A stretch of DNA of 64,000 nucleotides, taken from the NCBI GenBank assembly GCA_965112735.1, contig OZ218959.1:496001-560000 (forward strand), given 5' to 3'. The position numbers and the translations under genes were made by a program. Source of the DNA: Phaeosaccion multiseriatum. Its lineage: Eukaryota; Ochrophyta, other classes. Positions 35,734-47,223 of the stretch are shown one piece after another. Under the pieces are notes generated by a model. That model saw nothing but the letters and a program-made list of their open reading frames with translations, was not told the DNA's origin and searched no databases. Position 1 is the stretch's first letter; every line of letters begins with the position of its first letter.

Positions 35734-37905
35734 ATGGTGCGCGCGCTGCTGCCTCTGGCGGCCTTCGTCGGGCCAGCGGCCGCCTTCACTACTTTCATCC
35801 CAGGGACTGTGCCCAGAGGAGCAAGAGGAGCAGCTTCCAGTAGTTTGGGGGGGGGGGCTACCGCCGCAACGGGCGGCAGCGGCAGCAGGACTGTTGAGCG
35901 ATGTCTGGCATGCGAGAGTGGCGCCTGGACCGGCGGGATGAGGAGAAGAACACAGGTGAGTCCACCCGATGGGCGGCGTGTAGTCGGAGTGGTTCCACTG
36001 TATGTACGGAGCCACCAAGAAAGGGAAGGAGCTCCTGCATCTGGCCTGTGCTGTGCCAGGAGATCTCTCTCTCTCTCTCTTCCTCTCCGTTCGTACCCAG
36101 CAAAGGGAAGGGAAGGAGGGTAGTTCAGCAGTTGCTCCTCGCCCCTCCCCCCAACTGATGTCGACTCTTGCTGACCCTCCCCTCCCCTCCCCTCCCCTCC
36201 CCGCAATCCTTCCTCCCTCCGCGCCCCATCCAGACGGCTCTGATGATGGCCAAGAAGAAGCTCAAGGGCCCGGCGGCGGCGGCTCTGTCCCAGCTTGAAT
36301 CACTCGAGGCTCTGGAGAATGCGGAGGGTGGGGCGTCGACAGACGCTGTGGCAGCACCGAAGAAGGCGAAGAAGGTGAAAAAGGCCAAGAAGGGAGTGAA
36401 GAAGGCCGGGGGGGCAATGGACCTTGACGCTTTAGAGGCTTTGGAGGCGCAGTTTGATGGCGTGCCGCTGCCTGAGAAGGGAGATGATGGGCTGGGCGCG
36501 GGGAAGCCCAAGAAGGCCAAGAAGGCCAAGAAAGCCAAGAAGGCCAAGGGAGGAGCGGCAGGGGACTTCGACCTTGATGCTCTGGAGGCCTTAGAGGCGC
36601 AATTCGACGGGCTGGAGGCACCCGAGACACCGGAGACGTCCATGCCAGAGGCCACTGCAGTCCAAGAGGCAGAGGAAGAGGAGGAGGACCCGCTGGACTC
36701 GATGGACCTCAAGGGGTGGAAGGGCGCACGCAAGGAGCAGCAAGAGGAAGTCGACCCACTCGACGATATGGACTTGATGATGGGGAAGATGAAGCGCGGT
36801 GGTAGTGGCGACGACGGAGGGGAGGACATGTTGGACGAGGCAGATGCAGAGGCATTTGCAGCCATGTTCGGGGGGGGCGGCGGCTCCTCTTCCAAGAAGG
36901 ATAGCAAGGGCAAGTGGGGCGGCAAGGGCAAGAAGAAGAATAAGGGCAAGTCCTTCGATTTGGATGAGCTCGACGCCATAGACCGGAGGATGGAAAGGGA
37001 GAGGGGACAGGCTATGGAGGAGGCGAAGGAGGAGTTGACTGTGGAGGTGGAGAGGCCGCCAGCAAGGTCCAGGATGGAGGCCAAGATGGAGGAGGAGCAG
37101 CTGGACAGGATGGGGAGTGTGCTCGAGTCAGTGGACACGATAAAGCCTCCACCCAGTTCGGAGGACACCATCAAGCCACTGAGCTTCTTGGACACCCTCG
37201 ATGGCGGTGGCGAGGAGCAGCCCCTCAGCTTTCTGGACTCGCTGGATCTCACTCCCGACAAGGAGCGAGACCAGGATGGGGATGGGGGTGCGAGCGGGTT
37301 GGCCGATCTGGAGAAGGACATGGCGTCGAATGGGCCTCCTCCCGTGCACTACGAGGACGAGAAGGTGAAGGACGCCATGGCGATGGCCCTCGCTATGCTC
37401 GCCTCTGAGGACGACAAGGACTCGGCCAGCAGGGCGCCGGCCAGGAAGTACGGTAGGCCTCAAAAGGCCGCCGTAGTGGGGAAGTACGGAGATGGTGTCT
37501 ACGATAGTGACGCCGACGATGAGGATGGTTACTACGCAGAGGACGAGACCTTTGACAGCAATGAGGAGCGCAATCGCAGGATGAAAGCCCCCCCCGGAGT
37601 GCGAATTTCGGAGGGCTCTCAACCCGGCCACGTGTCCCTGCGCCTCAAGGACGTGGCCGTGACGTTCCGCAATCAGGAGGTGCTGACGGACTGCTCGTGG
37701 CAGGTCAATACGGGGGACAGGGTGGGGTTGGTGGGGCCCAACGGAGGAGGCAAGACCACGCAGATGAAGATCCTGGCCGGGGACTTGGAGCCGACCTCAG
37801 GGGAGGTGATCAAGTCTGCCAAGAACATTCGCGTCGCCTTCCTTCGCCAGGAGTTCGTGGACGAGCTCGTGCTCACGAGGTCCCTCAAGGAGGAGATGTT
37901 GAGGT

Positions 37906-37959
<54 letters not shown>

Positions 37960-39864
37960 TCTGTCTATCTGTCTGTCTGTCTATCTGGTTTTGTGTGTCT
38001 TGGCTTTTCTCCATCTCTCTTGTCTGTCAGTCAGTCGGCCGGTCGGCCGGTCGGTCTGCCTGTCTATCTCTCTCTCTTTCTGTCTGTGTTGTTTTGTCTT
38101 TCTCTTCAACACCGAAGTTGAGCAGCAGGGAGGAAGTGCAGTACGTGCTTCGTAGTCCCTCTCTCACCCCCCCCTTGCCCCATGGTATCGATGGATCGCT
38201 CGCTCGGCCCTGTCCTAACGTCTCGGCTGTCGTGTGTCGCCTGTCGCCTGCTCAGCGTGTTCACCGAAGAGAGCGCCCTCCTTGAGGCGCTGACGGCCTG
38301 CGAAGACGAGCTGAGCGACCCTGAGGTACAGCAAGATGCAGACAAAATGCAGGACGTACTCAACAAGCTCTCAGACCTTCAGAACGAGGCCGAGCGTCAG
38401 CAAGTGTATCAGCTCAGCACCAAGGTAGGCACAGAGGACAGAGAGATTCACTGCAGGCCTTTTTCATGGTCTTGGTTCGACTTTTGTTCACTCGCATTGC
38501 GTGCTGTTTGCTCTGCAAGTCTGTGCTGGCTCTCGGCCTTCCCTTCCCCGCCCCTCTGTCTTTTGTGCTCATTTTACCCCTCTCCGCCCCTCTTTCTCTG
38601 CCTTGCTCTCCTTTTTCACTCACCTGCCCCCTATCACCTGCCCCTTCCGCTCTGCCCTGCTCTCCTGCCCCTCTCTCCTTGTCCCTCTCTCGCTTCTCCT
38701 CTCTCTCCTCTCTCTCTGCCCTTCGCTACTCCCTCCTGCGCATCTCTCTGTCGCCTCGCTCTCTCTCGCTCTCGCCCCCCCCCCCCCCCCCCTTTCTCTC
38801 GCTTCTCGTCTCTTCTTTGCCCCCCTCTCTCTGCCTCTCTCTCCCCCCTCCCGCGCCTCTCTCCTACCCCCTTCTCAGGTGGAGCGTATAATGGACCTCA
38901 TGGGCTTCTCTCCCAAGGACGGAGAGGCGCCCGTGTCCAGCTTCAGCGGGGGTTGGCGGATGCGCATCGGCTTAGGTGAGTGCGTGAGTGAGTGTGTGAG
39001 TGAAGTGGGTTGAGTGGGAGAGTAGAGAAGGAGGAAGAGTGGGGCATATGGGGAGAGTGGGTATTGCTCCTGTATGACACACACACAGAGAGAGAGAGAG
39101 AGAGAAGAAAAGGTATAGCACAGCACTCTTCGCAATGATGTTAAACAATTATCCCTGTCTGAGTCCTCTGACTGAGAAACTAATCGTAACTTTGAAATTA
39201 ACTGAGCACAGTGCTGTGCTGTAAAGTAGAGCTTAGGCCCCTTCCACGGCCCGCAGCGCCCTCCTTCCTCCTTCCGGTGTTGGGTGTGTCCCGACAGAAC
39301 CATCACACCCTCGAATTTTGGGGAGGGGGGAGTACGTGTTCATTCATTCATGCATTCGGTGTCTTTTGTCACCAACATAGTCTCCTGCTGTTGCCTATTG
39401 TGTATCCTCTCCCTCGACGTCCTGACACCCTCTCTCCACCACACCTCTTGTTCTACTATTGTCCCACCCCTGTGCAGGCAAGATCCTCCTACAGGACCCG
39501 AACATCCTCCTCCTCGATGAGCCGACGAACCATCTCGATCTGGAGAGCGTGGAGTGGCTGGAGAGGTTCCTGACCACTCAGAGTCTGCCCATGGTCATTG
39601 TGAGTCACGACAGAGAGTTCCTCGATCGAGTGTGCACCAAGATTGTGGACACGGAGGGTGGCGTGACGAGCACGTACGAGGGTAACTACAGCCGATTCAT
39701 TAAGCTCAAGAAGGAGCGCATGGAGGCCTGGGCCTCGGCCTACAAGACGCAGGAGAAGAAGATCCAGGAGGACAGGGACTGGATCCAGCGCTACAGGCAC
39801 AAGGGGCAACAGATGGCAGCGCAGGTCAAGAGTCGACAGGCTAAAATCCAAAAGCTGCAGGTGA

Positions 39865-39899
<35 letters not shown>

Positions 39900-40907
39900 C
39901 GGGAGGAGGGGAAGCGGCAGACGCGTGACGGTCATCTCCTCTCCCCTTGTTTTCTCTCTCTTGTGTGTGTGCGTGCGTGCGTGCGTCCGTGCGTGCTTGC
40001 TCAGGCCTCGCCCGAATACGTGAAGCGGCCTCCCAACGCGGGCAAGCCGTTTGTGTTCCGCTTCCCCTCCGCGCCTCGCGTCAACGAGGGCCTTTTGCAC
40101 GTACACAAGCTCAAACACGGTTACAACGACAGGGTGCTGTTCGACAATGTGTCCATGGAAGTCATGAAGGGGCAGAGGATCGCCTTTTTGGGAGCCAACG
40201 GGGCGGGCAAGAGCACGCTCATGCGCCTAGTGCTGGGCAAGGAGGAGCCCCTCGCGGGTACGTCGGAGCTTGGGCTCGGGGTACTGGCTAACTACTTTGA
40301 GCAGAACCAAGCAGACGCGCTGGACTTGGACCTGACCGTGCTGGAGACCATCCAGCAAGACGCGGGGCAGATGGCCTACACGGACATTCGCAAGCTCTTG
40401 GCACAGTTCCTGTTCCGTGGCGACTCGGTGGAGAAGAAGGTGGGGCAGCTCAGCGGCGGAGAGAAGGCGCGTGTGTCGCTGTGTACCATGATGCTCAAGC
40501 CCGCCAACCTGCTGGTGCTTGACGAGCCGACCAACCACTTGGACATTCCCGCCAAGGAGATGCTGGAGGAGGCGCTCCAGCACTACGAGGGGGCCGTGCT
40601 GCTGGTCAGTCACGACAGATACTTTGTGAGCCAAGTGGCCAACACCATTTGCCACATCGAGGACCAGGAGGTGCAGATTTATGAAGGAGACTACCGCTAC
40701 TTTATGCAGCAGAATGACGACCTGCAAGAGAAGATCGAGGCGCGCTATGTGGCGGGCGTGGGGGGCATTCGAAGTGCCAAGAAGGTGACCTTGTCCGACA
40801 TTGTGGTCAAGGAGAAGAACAGCTTCGGCGGCAAGAAGGGCGCGCAGGGAGTCAGCGGACGCCTCACGAAGGGTGTCAAGAACGCCAAGCGGAATGGGAT
40901 GAGATAA
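35734..40907 (+). CDS. ABCF family ATPase (ABCF5/EttA-like), probably plastid-targeted
   Basis: Soluble twin-ATPase of the ABCF translation-factor class, presumably acting on ribosomes. Exons 35734-35955, 36234-37903, 38256-38424, 38879-38975, 39478-39860 and 40005-40907 join in phase to give 1147 residues. First ABC: GPNGGGKT, then SSFSGGWRMRIGL signature, LLLDEPTNHLD and VSHDREF. The linker is a charged coiled coil (KLKKERMEAWASAYKTQEKK). Second ABC: GANGAGKST, QLSGGEKARVSL, LVLDEPTNHLD, VSHDRYF. The N-terminus (MVRALLPLAAFVGPAAAF) reads as a signal peptide with predicted cleavage before Phe, followed by Arg/Ser/Gly-rich sequence, the pattern of heterokont plastid leaders (ASAFAP type). Between leader and first ABC lie ~500 residues of Lys/Ala- and Glu/Asp-rich sequence with two copies of DALEALEAQFDG, unusual for the family. 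Confidence 0.93.
37905..37958 (+). repeat. (GT)n tract at the 5' end of an ABCF intron
   Basis: The splice donor GTACGTGT continues directly into about 25 GT units and then TCTG/TCTA repeats. Confidence 0.9.
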
Positions 40908-41279
40908 CGTGTAGTAGATGGTTAGGTTGTAAGGTATAGAGGTCGGTGGGTGCGTTTTAGGGCTGTAACAGCCTGATATATTATCTTTCATTGTAGGCCT
41001 ACTGCGCAAGAGCCTCGCATGCCCTCGGTTTTTTTGGTAGGGAGGAGAGGACTTTTGCGCGTTAGCGTTGGTACGCTCCCTCCATCCCTCCCCTCACAGA
41101 ATCACACCCAAGGGCATGCCCCGACCTTCCATTGGGTTGGGCCCTGTGCCGCGCGTCGTCTTCGTAGCTCTTTTCAGCCCCCTGCAAGCTGCTGCCCTGG
41201 CCGCCCTCGTCGTGCCCAAGACCTCGAGATGAAAGTCGTCGGCCTCCCTTCCGTTAAGTCGTATCGTGCGGGGTTTACA
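40908..41279. other. convergent intergenic region
   Basis: 372 bases between the ABCF stop and the stop of the opposing membrane-protein gene. No feature recognised. Confidence 0.6.
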
Positions 41280-42167
41280 TCAAGCACCGCCACGACTTTC
41301 TCTCCGTCGTATTTCCTCTTGTGCTCTGGCCTGCCTCCCTCCTGCTGCCTCCTTGTCTTCCCGCTGAAGTATGTCTGCGAGCTCGTCCCGCACCCGACGA
41401 ACCTCTGATGCCGTCTCGGCGCTACCACTCCGCATCTCCTCAGCGGGGAAAAAATGCCGTGCAGACCGTTGCCGAGGCATGTGCGGGGGAGGGGCAGCTG
41501 GAGATGAGGCGTAGAACGAAGACGAAGGTGACAAGAACGGTGATGATGGCGACGGCGGTGGCAGTCGTGGCCTCTCCCCACTTGCTCTCCTTGCTGCTGC
41601 ATGTCCCGGTACTGGCGAAGGCAAGGAAGACGAAGATGTTACTACAGGCCGCGTCCGCTGACGACGGCGGAAGGATGTGTGTGCTCGTGCCGGAGGGTTC
41701 TGTTGCTCCAGTGCGACCATCCTCAAGTGCCGCTTGGGAGGCCGTTGCCTAAGAAGCTTGCTGCTGCTGCTACTACTGCTACTGCTACTGCTACTGCTGG
41801 TGGGGCCCCTTGATGGACAAATATCCTCAACGTCAATGTACATCTTCCGGTCACAGTCACAGCCATGCGCTCTGCCTCCGGATGCCCCACTACGGCTGCT
41901 TCTGCCGCCGCCTTTGCCACAACCGCAGTCGTGCTCTGCGTAAGGGTCGAGGATGAGGGGCCGAGTACTGCTCTTCTGGGGAGATAGCGCGGCCAACAGC
42001 ACAAAAAGGAGAGCCCCCGTCCCGAGCAGAAACTGGACGTAAGGGAGGAGAGGAAAGGCCCACCACAAGAAGACATGAGTGAGGTCCGCTGCCAAAGAGC
42101 ACACGCCGCCCGACATCCCCCTCTCCCTGATAGCTCCCAGTGGAGGAGCAGGGGGGGGGGGGGGCAA
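41280..42167 (-). CDS. uncharacterised membrane protein with Cys-rich segments
   Basis: Single-exon 295-residue frame. Two adjacent hydrophobic stretches at about residues 28-60 (HVFLWWAFPLLPYVQFLLG, TGALLFVLLAALS) suggest a membrane hairpin or one long anchor. Then come two Cys clusters, HDCGCGK and HGCDCDR, the short block MYIDVEDICPSRG, a poly-Ser run, and a basic, Pro/Ser-rich tail ending in a charged helix (ELADILQREDKEAAGG). A second in-frame ATG at residue 18 (MSGGVCSLAADL) could be the real start. No family recognised. It is divergent from the GFA gene, 157 bases away. Confidence 0.55.
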   Translation of the reverse strand: MPPPPPAPPLGAIRERGMSGGVCSLAADLTHVFLWWAFPLLPYVQFLLGTGALLFVLLAALSPQKSSTRPLILDPYAEHDCGCGKGGGRSSRSGASGGRAHGCDCDRKMYIDVEDICPSRGPTSSSSSSSSSSSSSKLLRQRPPKRHLRMVALEQQNPPARAHTSFRRRQRTRPVVTSSSSLPSPVPGHAAARRASGERPRLPPPSPSSPFLSPSSSFYASSPAAPPPHMPRQRSARHFFPAEEMRSGSAETASEVRRVRDELADILQREDKEAAGGRQARAQEEIRRRESRGGA

Positions 42168-42324
42168 AGGGGAGGAGGAGGAAGAGGAGGAGAAGGAGGA
42201 GAGAATAGAGGAGAAAGAAGTGGAGAAAGGAAAAGGAGGACCAAATTCTGTAACGTTTTGTTTACTTTACTTTTATACTTCCTGCCTTGAAGATCCTTGA
42301 CCCTTCTCCGTAGAGATCTCTACG
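42168..42324. promoter_or_regulatory. short divergent 5' region with palindrome
   Basis: 157 bases between two opposing start codons. A perfect 16-bp palindrome CGTAGAGATCTCTACG (42309-42324) directly abuts the GFA start codon. An A/G-rich stretch (42150-42240) fills the rest. Confidence 0.4.
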
Positions 42325-43438
42325 ATGCCGGCTCCATACGTATCAAAGTGCGCTTGCGGGGAAGTGGAGCTGAGGCTGAATGGCGAACCTGCGAATGTCC
42401 TCGACTGTTTCTGCGACTGCTGCACCGCCCACGCTAAGTACGAAGATCGACAACAATTTTTTTTTCTTTTTCCTCTCTCACCTAAGTAACCTTTGCGAGC
42501 CCCATCCACTCGATCCTTGGCTCAGGTATGTGGACGACAAGGCTGCCAGCTCAGGCACCAAGAACATCTCTCTGTTCGAACCGAAAACACATGGGGCATC
42601 AGCTGCAGGTGGGACAACGGGTGGTTTCTGTTGCCACACATATATCGTCTTTCTCGGTTCCTTGCTGCCCTTTCTAATCGCCTCGCTTCGCTTCTCGTCC
42701 CTCTCTGCTCACAACGCTTTCGTGCCCGCCCCCCTGCAGGCTTTTGGGTGAAGGACATTGAGTTCGTCAAGGGGCAGGACAAGATGGCGAGCATCAAGGC
42801 CACCCCCAAGTCCAAAGCGTGCCGGACCTCCTGCACGTGCTGCAACACCACCGTCATAATGCTGGGCGGCAAGGGGTTCCCTATGGCAGTGCGACCCTTG
42901 AACAAGAATACCATCACCAACGAAGATGGATCGGACCCGGGCTTCCCCTTAGGTGGGTTACAAACCCGCAGCTGTACTTGTCTCAGAGCACTTACATCGA
43001 TCGCGATCCAAATATCCTCTCTCTCCCTTCCTTCCTTCCTTCCTTCCTTCCTTCCTTCCTTCCTTCCTTCCTTCCTTCCTTCCTTCCTTCTTTCCTCTCT
43101 CCCTTCCTCCCTTCGTTCTCACAGCTGCTCGTGTCATGGGGTACTGTGGGAACCGTGAGCACTGGGATGCCCTCCCCGACGACGGCGTACCCAAGATGGA
43201 AAGGGTTGACATGGGCTTTGCCCTCAAGAAGTTCATTGGGCCCATGCTCTTCGGGTGGACCGGCCTCTACCCGAAGCCCTCCCCAGAGCAAAAGGCAGAC
43301 ACCACCATCGGTCTTTACAACGAGCTCGGGGAGGACGCGGAGTTGATTCCACTGGAGACGTACCACGCCCTCGGCTTCAAGCTAGACAAGAAGGTCGAGG
43401 CGGAAGGAGGGGGAGAGGGAGAAGGAGGAGGAGGATGA
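42325..43438 (+). CDS. GFA-fold zinc protein (glutathione-dependent formaldehyde-activating / CENP-V-like)
   Basis: Member of the GFA/CENP-V superfamily, small beta proteins that bind zinc through Cys; some bind glutathione, most have no known role. Exons 42325-42437, 42526-42608, 42740-42952 and 43125-43438 join in phase to give 240 residues. It has the N-terminal CACGEVELRLNGEP with the first Cys pair, CFCDCCTAH with the Cys cluster, and FEPKTHGASAAGFWV; a later cluster CRTSCTCCNTTV sits where the family's third Cys site lies. The C-terminal ~80 residues, including MGFALKKFIGPML and a Glu/Gly tail, exceed the core fold and look lineage-specific. No targeting signal. Intron 3 contains (CCTT)n. 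Confidence 0.85.
43022..43090 (+). repeat. (CCTT)n microsatellite in a GFA intron
   Basis: About 17 near-perfect CCTT units lie upstream of the 3' splice site at 43124. Confidence 0.95.
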
Positions 43439-44341
43439 GAAGAGACGAAGGAGCAGGCTTAGCGTCGTCTGAGAGGGGTGTACAGCAGGAGGAGGAGTAG
43501 CAGCAGCAGAAGGCGAGAATGTGAGACTTAGTTACATGCCAGGACAGTTTCTAGAGCTTCCAAAAGGGGTGGCGCCCAGGTTATCAGCAGCAAGAGCTGC
43601 ACTGCAGTGGTGGCAGCAGCAGTAGTAGTAGTAGTAGTAATAGTAGTAGTAGTAGTAGTAGCAGTAGTGACAGGAGGAGCAGCGGGAGGAGAAGCGGCAG
43701 GAGCAGCAGGAGGAGGACAGGATGCTGACTAGGTCCGGACCTGGAGAGGTGCCGTGCGGTGTGAAGGCTCGAGGCATGCTACACCGACATTCATCGGGCC
43801 GAGGTGGCACGCTATTGGCCGGCGGGAGGAGGGGTATCAAGTATCACGTCAGGGTCCAGAGGAGGGAGGGAGTGAGGGGTGGGGTGTGGTTGGAGGAACA
43901 ATGGTAGGGAGGAGGGATTCGGCGGCCGAGGAAGGAATAATCCTCCTCTCCCAGAGAGAAACAGAACAGCGACGGAACAGCCACAAGGCGAGTGGGGAGG
44001 TGGGGAGAGCCCTCGGCTTCAGACGGAGGTGCACGTGTCACACACAAGAGCTTCTGCCCGAGCATGCAGCATGCAGCACCAGCACCGAGATACACAGGGA
44101 CCGCAGCAGTTGGACGCAGCAGTTGGACGCAGCAGCCAGTGCCGGTGCCGGTGCCGCTGCCTCCAGTTGGTACTTAACATTTTTTGTTGTGCGGTAACTC
44201 CGACAAAGAGGTCCGTTCAATGACACTCTTCTGTGCTCCTTCTCTCCGAGGCATCGGCTTCTTCTTCCGTCCTCGACGCATCGTCTACAGAGCGTGATAC
44301 AGAGAGAGACGCCAAGCCTCCCCTCCCTGGCTCCTCCGTCA
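43439..44341. other. convergent intergenic region with repeats
   Basis: About 900 bases between the stop codons of the GFA and EHD genes. It contains a (GTA)n tract at about 43620-43662 and the second copy of the 61-bp dispersed repeat (43866-43926). No gene recognised. Confidence 0.6.
43866..43926 (-). repeat. dispersed 61-bp repeat, copy 2
   Basis: Inverted relative to 19433-19493, four mismatches. Both copies lie in non-coding DNA. Confidence 0.8.
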
Positions 44342-44413
44342 TCACCCCCCTCCAATCTCCCCATCTGCTAATACGTCGGCGTGTGCCTCCCCTGTAGTTG
44401 CATCTGCTACTGC

Positions 44414-44449
<36 letters not shown>

Positions 44450-46874
44450 TGCTGCAAGTGCCTCCCCGTCTGGTGCCTTCTCTTTCCCTGCCCCTGCCCC
44501 TCCCTCCGCCTCTGCCCCGGTCCCTGCCCCTCCCTCCGCCTCTGATTCTGAAGGAGCCCCGTTCACTCTCCTCGCCCACTCGTGCCCCCTGCCCACCGCC
44601 TCGTCTCGCCATGCCTTCAGCGCTGCCGTGCCGTGCTCCGCCAGCCCTGCGAAGGTCTGAGCCGCACTCTGCCGCCCCACTACCACCCCTGCAGCAATTG
44701 AATCCAGCGCCTCTCTGAATCTCAGGCCACTTGCACTCAGAAGCTCGGGCCGAAGCAGCTCCGGCTGGGTGGTGAACAAGGCCCCCAGTCCGCCCAACAC
44801 CAGCACAAGCGCCATCCACAGCAGGGCCATACATCCACAGCCCCGCCGCCCCCCCTTGCCCCTCGCCCCGCCCCGTCTTTGGTCGTCCCAATGCATCTGC
44901 CTGTCTGTGTCGCTCCTCCGCTGGATGGGGCTCACGTTGAGAGGGGTGTACTTGAAAACCTGCCAATGGAGAGGGAGAGGGAGAGGGAGAGGAACGGGGG
45001 TCAACAGGGGGGGTCACAGGGGGCGAACAGATGCGCACATTGTGTGTACGGTGGGTGCGCCCTTGGAGCCTTTTCCTTTCCAGGACGCGCCCAGCTCTTA
45101 TGTCATGACTTAACACCCTGCCTCGGAGACCCTCGCGCCACACCCACCCCCCCATACCCACCCCTCCCTGCCGTGCACTGCCATCCACTGCCATCCCTTC
45201 TACCGTACCTTGGCGTGTCCCCCCGCGTCGTCCATGACCCCCGGAATGTCCTTCTTAATGACGTCATCAAGCGTCCTTAGTACGTCCTTCCTGAGGGGAG
45301 GGAAGGAGGCAAAGTCCAGCCCCTTGAGGGCTTGCGTAAAGGCCTCTCTGTCCGGCATGTCGGCATCATGTAGCCCATAGCGAGCCGCCACCTCCGAGAA
45401 GCACTCGGCCATGTGCTCCGTGAGGCGGGCCTGGCACACATGAGGAGGAAGGGAGGGAGGGACGGAGGGAGGGACGGAAGGACGGAAGGAGGGAGGGAGG
45501 AGGTGAGGGACGGAGGAAGGGACGGGCATAAATGGGCTTCGGGGGGGCTCAGGGGGGCTCAGGGGGGGACAGGGGGGCGATCTTTGCCTTGTGGTGTCCT
45601 ATCAGAGAAGTCGAGTCGATTAAAAAAGCCGAGAGGAGAGGTGCTTGTTGGGGTGGATTAGCGCCAGCTGTGAGTGGTCGAATTTCACGCGTTTCCTCAC
45701 CTGCTGCTCCGCCCCTCCCCAGAGGCGCGGCATTTGCGAGCGTAGAAAGCCGAGCAAGCAAACGTGCGCCTTGACCTGAGGGATATTTGAGCGGGTGGTT
45801 GGTCGGATGGGCGGTCGGTCAGTCGAGTGAGTGAGGCATTGATGGATGGAGGGGTTAACTGATTGGTGGGTTGGTTTGTCAATCGATCGGTCCATTGCGT
45901 GATTGGTTGAAGGATAAAAGAGTGATTGCTTCATGAAGAATTTGTCCCCTCCTTCCTCTCCCACTCACCATCTTGGCACGGGAAATGATCTCGTTCACCT
46001 GCGTGGGGAGAAGGGAGGAGAGGGAGAAGGGGAGGGGAGGGGCAGGGGCGGGACATCGAATTGAGAACGGGACGGGGCGACACGAACCCGCACACGCACG
46101 GGATGGGGTGGGCGCACCTTCTTGACGGCGGAGCGCTTTGGAAGGTCTGTAATCTCCTTGATGAGCTCGGCGTGGTCTCGCACAAAGAGCTTACTGCAAG
46201 ACGCAGGACACGGAGCCAGTCACCACGAGGAGGATATGGTGTGTAGGGTTAAGGTTAAGGGTCAGGCCAAGGGCAAGGGCTGACGCAAGGGCAAGGGCAA
46301 ACATGTTCACTGACAGCTCAAGAGAGAGAGAGGGAGAGATATGGAGAGACGGAGAGAGGAGGAGGAAGAGGAGTAAAGAGGGGTGTCTGTCGGGCTTTGT
46401 CTGGGGTCAGGAGGGGCGGAGGCGATGATAGCTTCGAGGATGAGTTGCGGTGGGAAAGCAGCAAGGCCCATGGCCAATGCCAATGCCATGTTTGTCAATC
46501 GAGGTGTGGTGGGCATGTGGTGCGGTGCGGTGGGCCTTCTTGCAGGTGTTGGGTACCGCACCAGGTGTTGGGTACCGCACCTGTGCTCTGCGTGTTTCAT
46601 AGGCTCGTCCCAGAAGCTCCCCACGTACACCCGTATGACTGCGATGGGAGGAGGAGAGAGGACAGAGAGGCATATGGGCATATGGGCATATGGGCAGGCA
46701 GGCAGGCAGGCAGGCAGGGCGAGGGTGACTGGTTAGCTGACTGACTGACTGACTGGTGGGCTGTCTGAGTGGCTGCGAGGAGAGCAGGCTGCGCATGACA
46801 CGCGGAGGAGACGCGGAGAGAGGGGCGGGGGGAGTACGGTACAGCACAACAGAGACAGAAGGCAGAGGCAGACG

Positions 46875-46909
<35 letters not shown>

Positions 46910-47191
46910 TCTGTCTCTGCTTCTGCCCCTGTCCGCTCCGCTTGCTCCCTCACTCACTCTTTCCCTAATAACTCACTCACTCTCTCTCACCCACCCACCC
47001 ACTCACTCACTGACGCACTCACTCACTCACTCACTCACTCACCCTCGGGGCTGGAGAAGATCTTGCCGAGGCTCCACATTAGCGCGCCGTAGACGCGCAT
47101 GAGCTTGGACTTGTCAATCTGATCGGCCTTGTTCAGCACGATGCGCACCTTCTCGCGATGCGCGTTGGCCGTGAGGGAGCTCATGACCTGA

Positions 47192-47223
<32 letters not shown>

